A stretch of DNA of 6,837 bases, taken from CAVOBC01 sp963693635 (GTDB lineage: Bacteria > Pseudomonadota > Gammaproteobacteria > Pseudomonadales > Azotimanducaceae). A program made the translations under genes and the position numbers. Location of the stretch: positions 1 to 6,837 of the forward strand of contig CAVOBC010000265.1 in the NCBI GenBank assembly GCA_963693635.1. Reading direction: 5' to 3'. Shown here one piece after another: positions 6,724 through 6,837 of the stretch; within the stretch, counting starts at the first letter, position 1, and each line of letters starts with the position of its first letter. Below the pieces are notes generated by a model that ran no database searches, was not told the origin of the DNA, and was given only the letters and a program-made list of their open reading frames with translations.

Positions 6724-6837
6724 GCCCCCTTCGCCGCGTTGCCCGCTGCATCCTTGAGGTCCTGTCTTCGAGGAGGTGGCATAGGTCCCGTTGTTGCAGT
6801 CGCCCGCTTGAATCTATCGGCGTACTAACGGATCCAG

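Larger units (their letters stand above)
6537..6837. other. Non-coding tail with hairpin and short repeats; no convincing gene
   Basis: These 301 bases after the LLM gene contain no reading frame with recognisable protein features. They hold a 13-bp hairpin near the start, a two-copy imperfect tandem repeat in the middle, and a 13-base block (CCGTTGCTGCAGT, 6634-6646) that recurs with one change at 6788-6800. A 70-codon frame starting with GTG at 6616 has no Shine-Dalgarno and a composition I do not recognise. The segment may be intergenic sequence or the remains of a decayed element. Confidence 0.6.

Noticed and set aside
6771..6779. Strong Shine-Dalgarno-like AGGAGGTGG near the right end
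   Set aside because: No ATG or GTG follows at a suitable distance. The nearest TTG (6791) reaches a stop after six codons.
6616..6828. Possible small protein of 70 residues from GTG 6616
   Set aside because: There is no ribosome binding site, it runs through the tandem repeat, and the translation shows no recognisable motif. The frame is short enough to be open by chance in GC-rich sequence.

Overview
The window reads as ordinary, gene-dense, moderately GC-rich bacterial chromosome. All four convincing genes lie on the + strand. Two tandem RND transporter genes point to a diderm (Gram-negative-type) cell. The last gene belongs to a luciferase-like family predicted to use coenzyme F420, which is unusual among well-studied diderms. 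Together these suggest an uncultured proteobacterium-like, Tectomicrobia-like or similar environmental lineage. That placement is an inference; no taxonomic marker is present.

Layout. (1) 2-1252: C-terminal ~40% of an RND efflux permease whose 5' part lies before the window. (2) 1249-4317: a complete 1022-residue RND permease, overlapping the first by the four bases ATGA. (3) 4318-4405: an 88-base gap with a weak sigma70-like promoter candidate and a 10-base palindrome. (4) 4406-5509: an enolase-superfamily enzyme of the mandelate racemase/muconate lactonizing enzyme type. (5) 5535-6536: an LLM-class, probably F420-dependent oxidoreductase with a strong ribosome binding site. (6) 6537-6837: no convincing gene; it holds a 13-bp hairpin just after the last stop and a two-copy imperfect tandem repeat.

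How the parts fit. The two RND genes are translationally coupled and probably form one (possibly heteromeric) tripartite pump with an upstream membrane-fusion protein that is not visible. The enolase-superfamily and LLM genes look like a second transcription unit for catabolism of an organic acid or other carboxylate. Whether the pump and the two enzymes are functionally linked cannot be told from the sequence.

I did not find a clear previously undescribed system. The points most worth a second look are the enolase-superfamily/F420-type oxidoreductase pair, a Lys-to-His change in the enolase-superfamily catalytic motif, the RND proton-relay variants, and the repeat-bearing non-coding tail.
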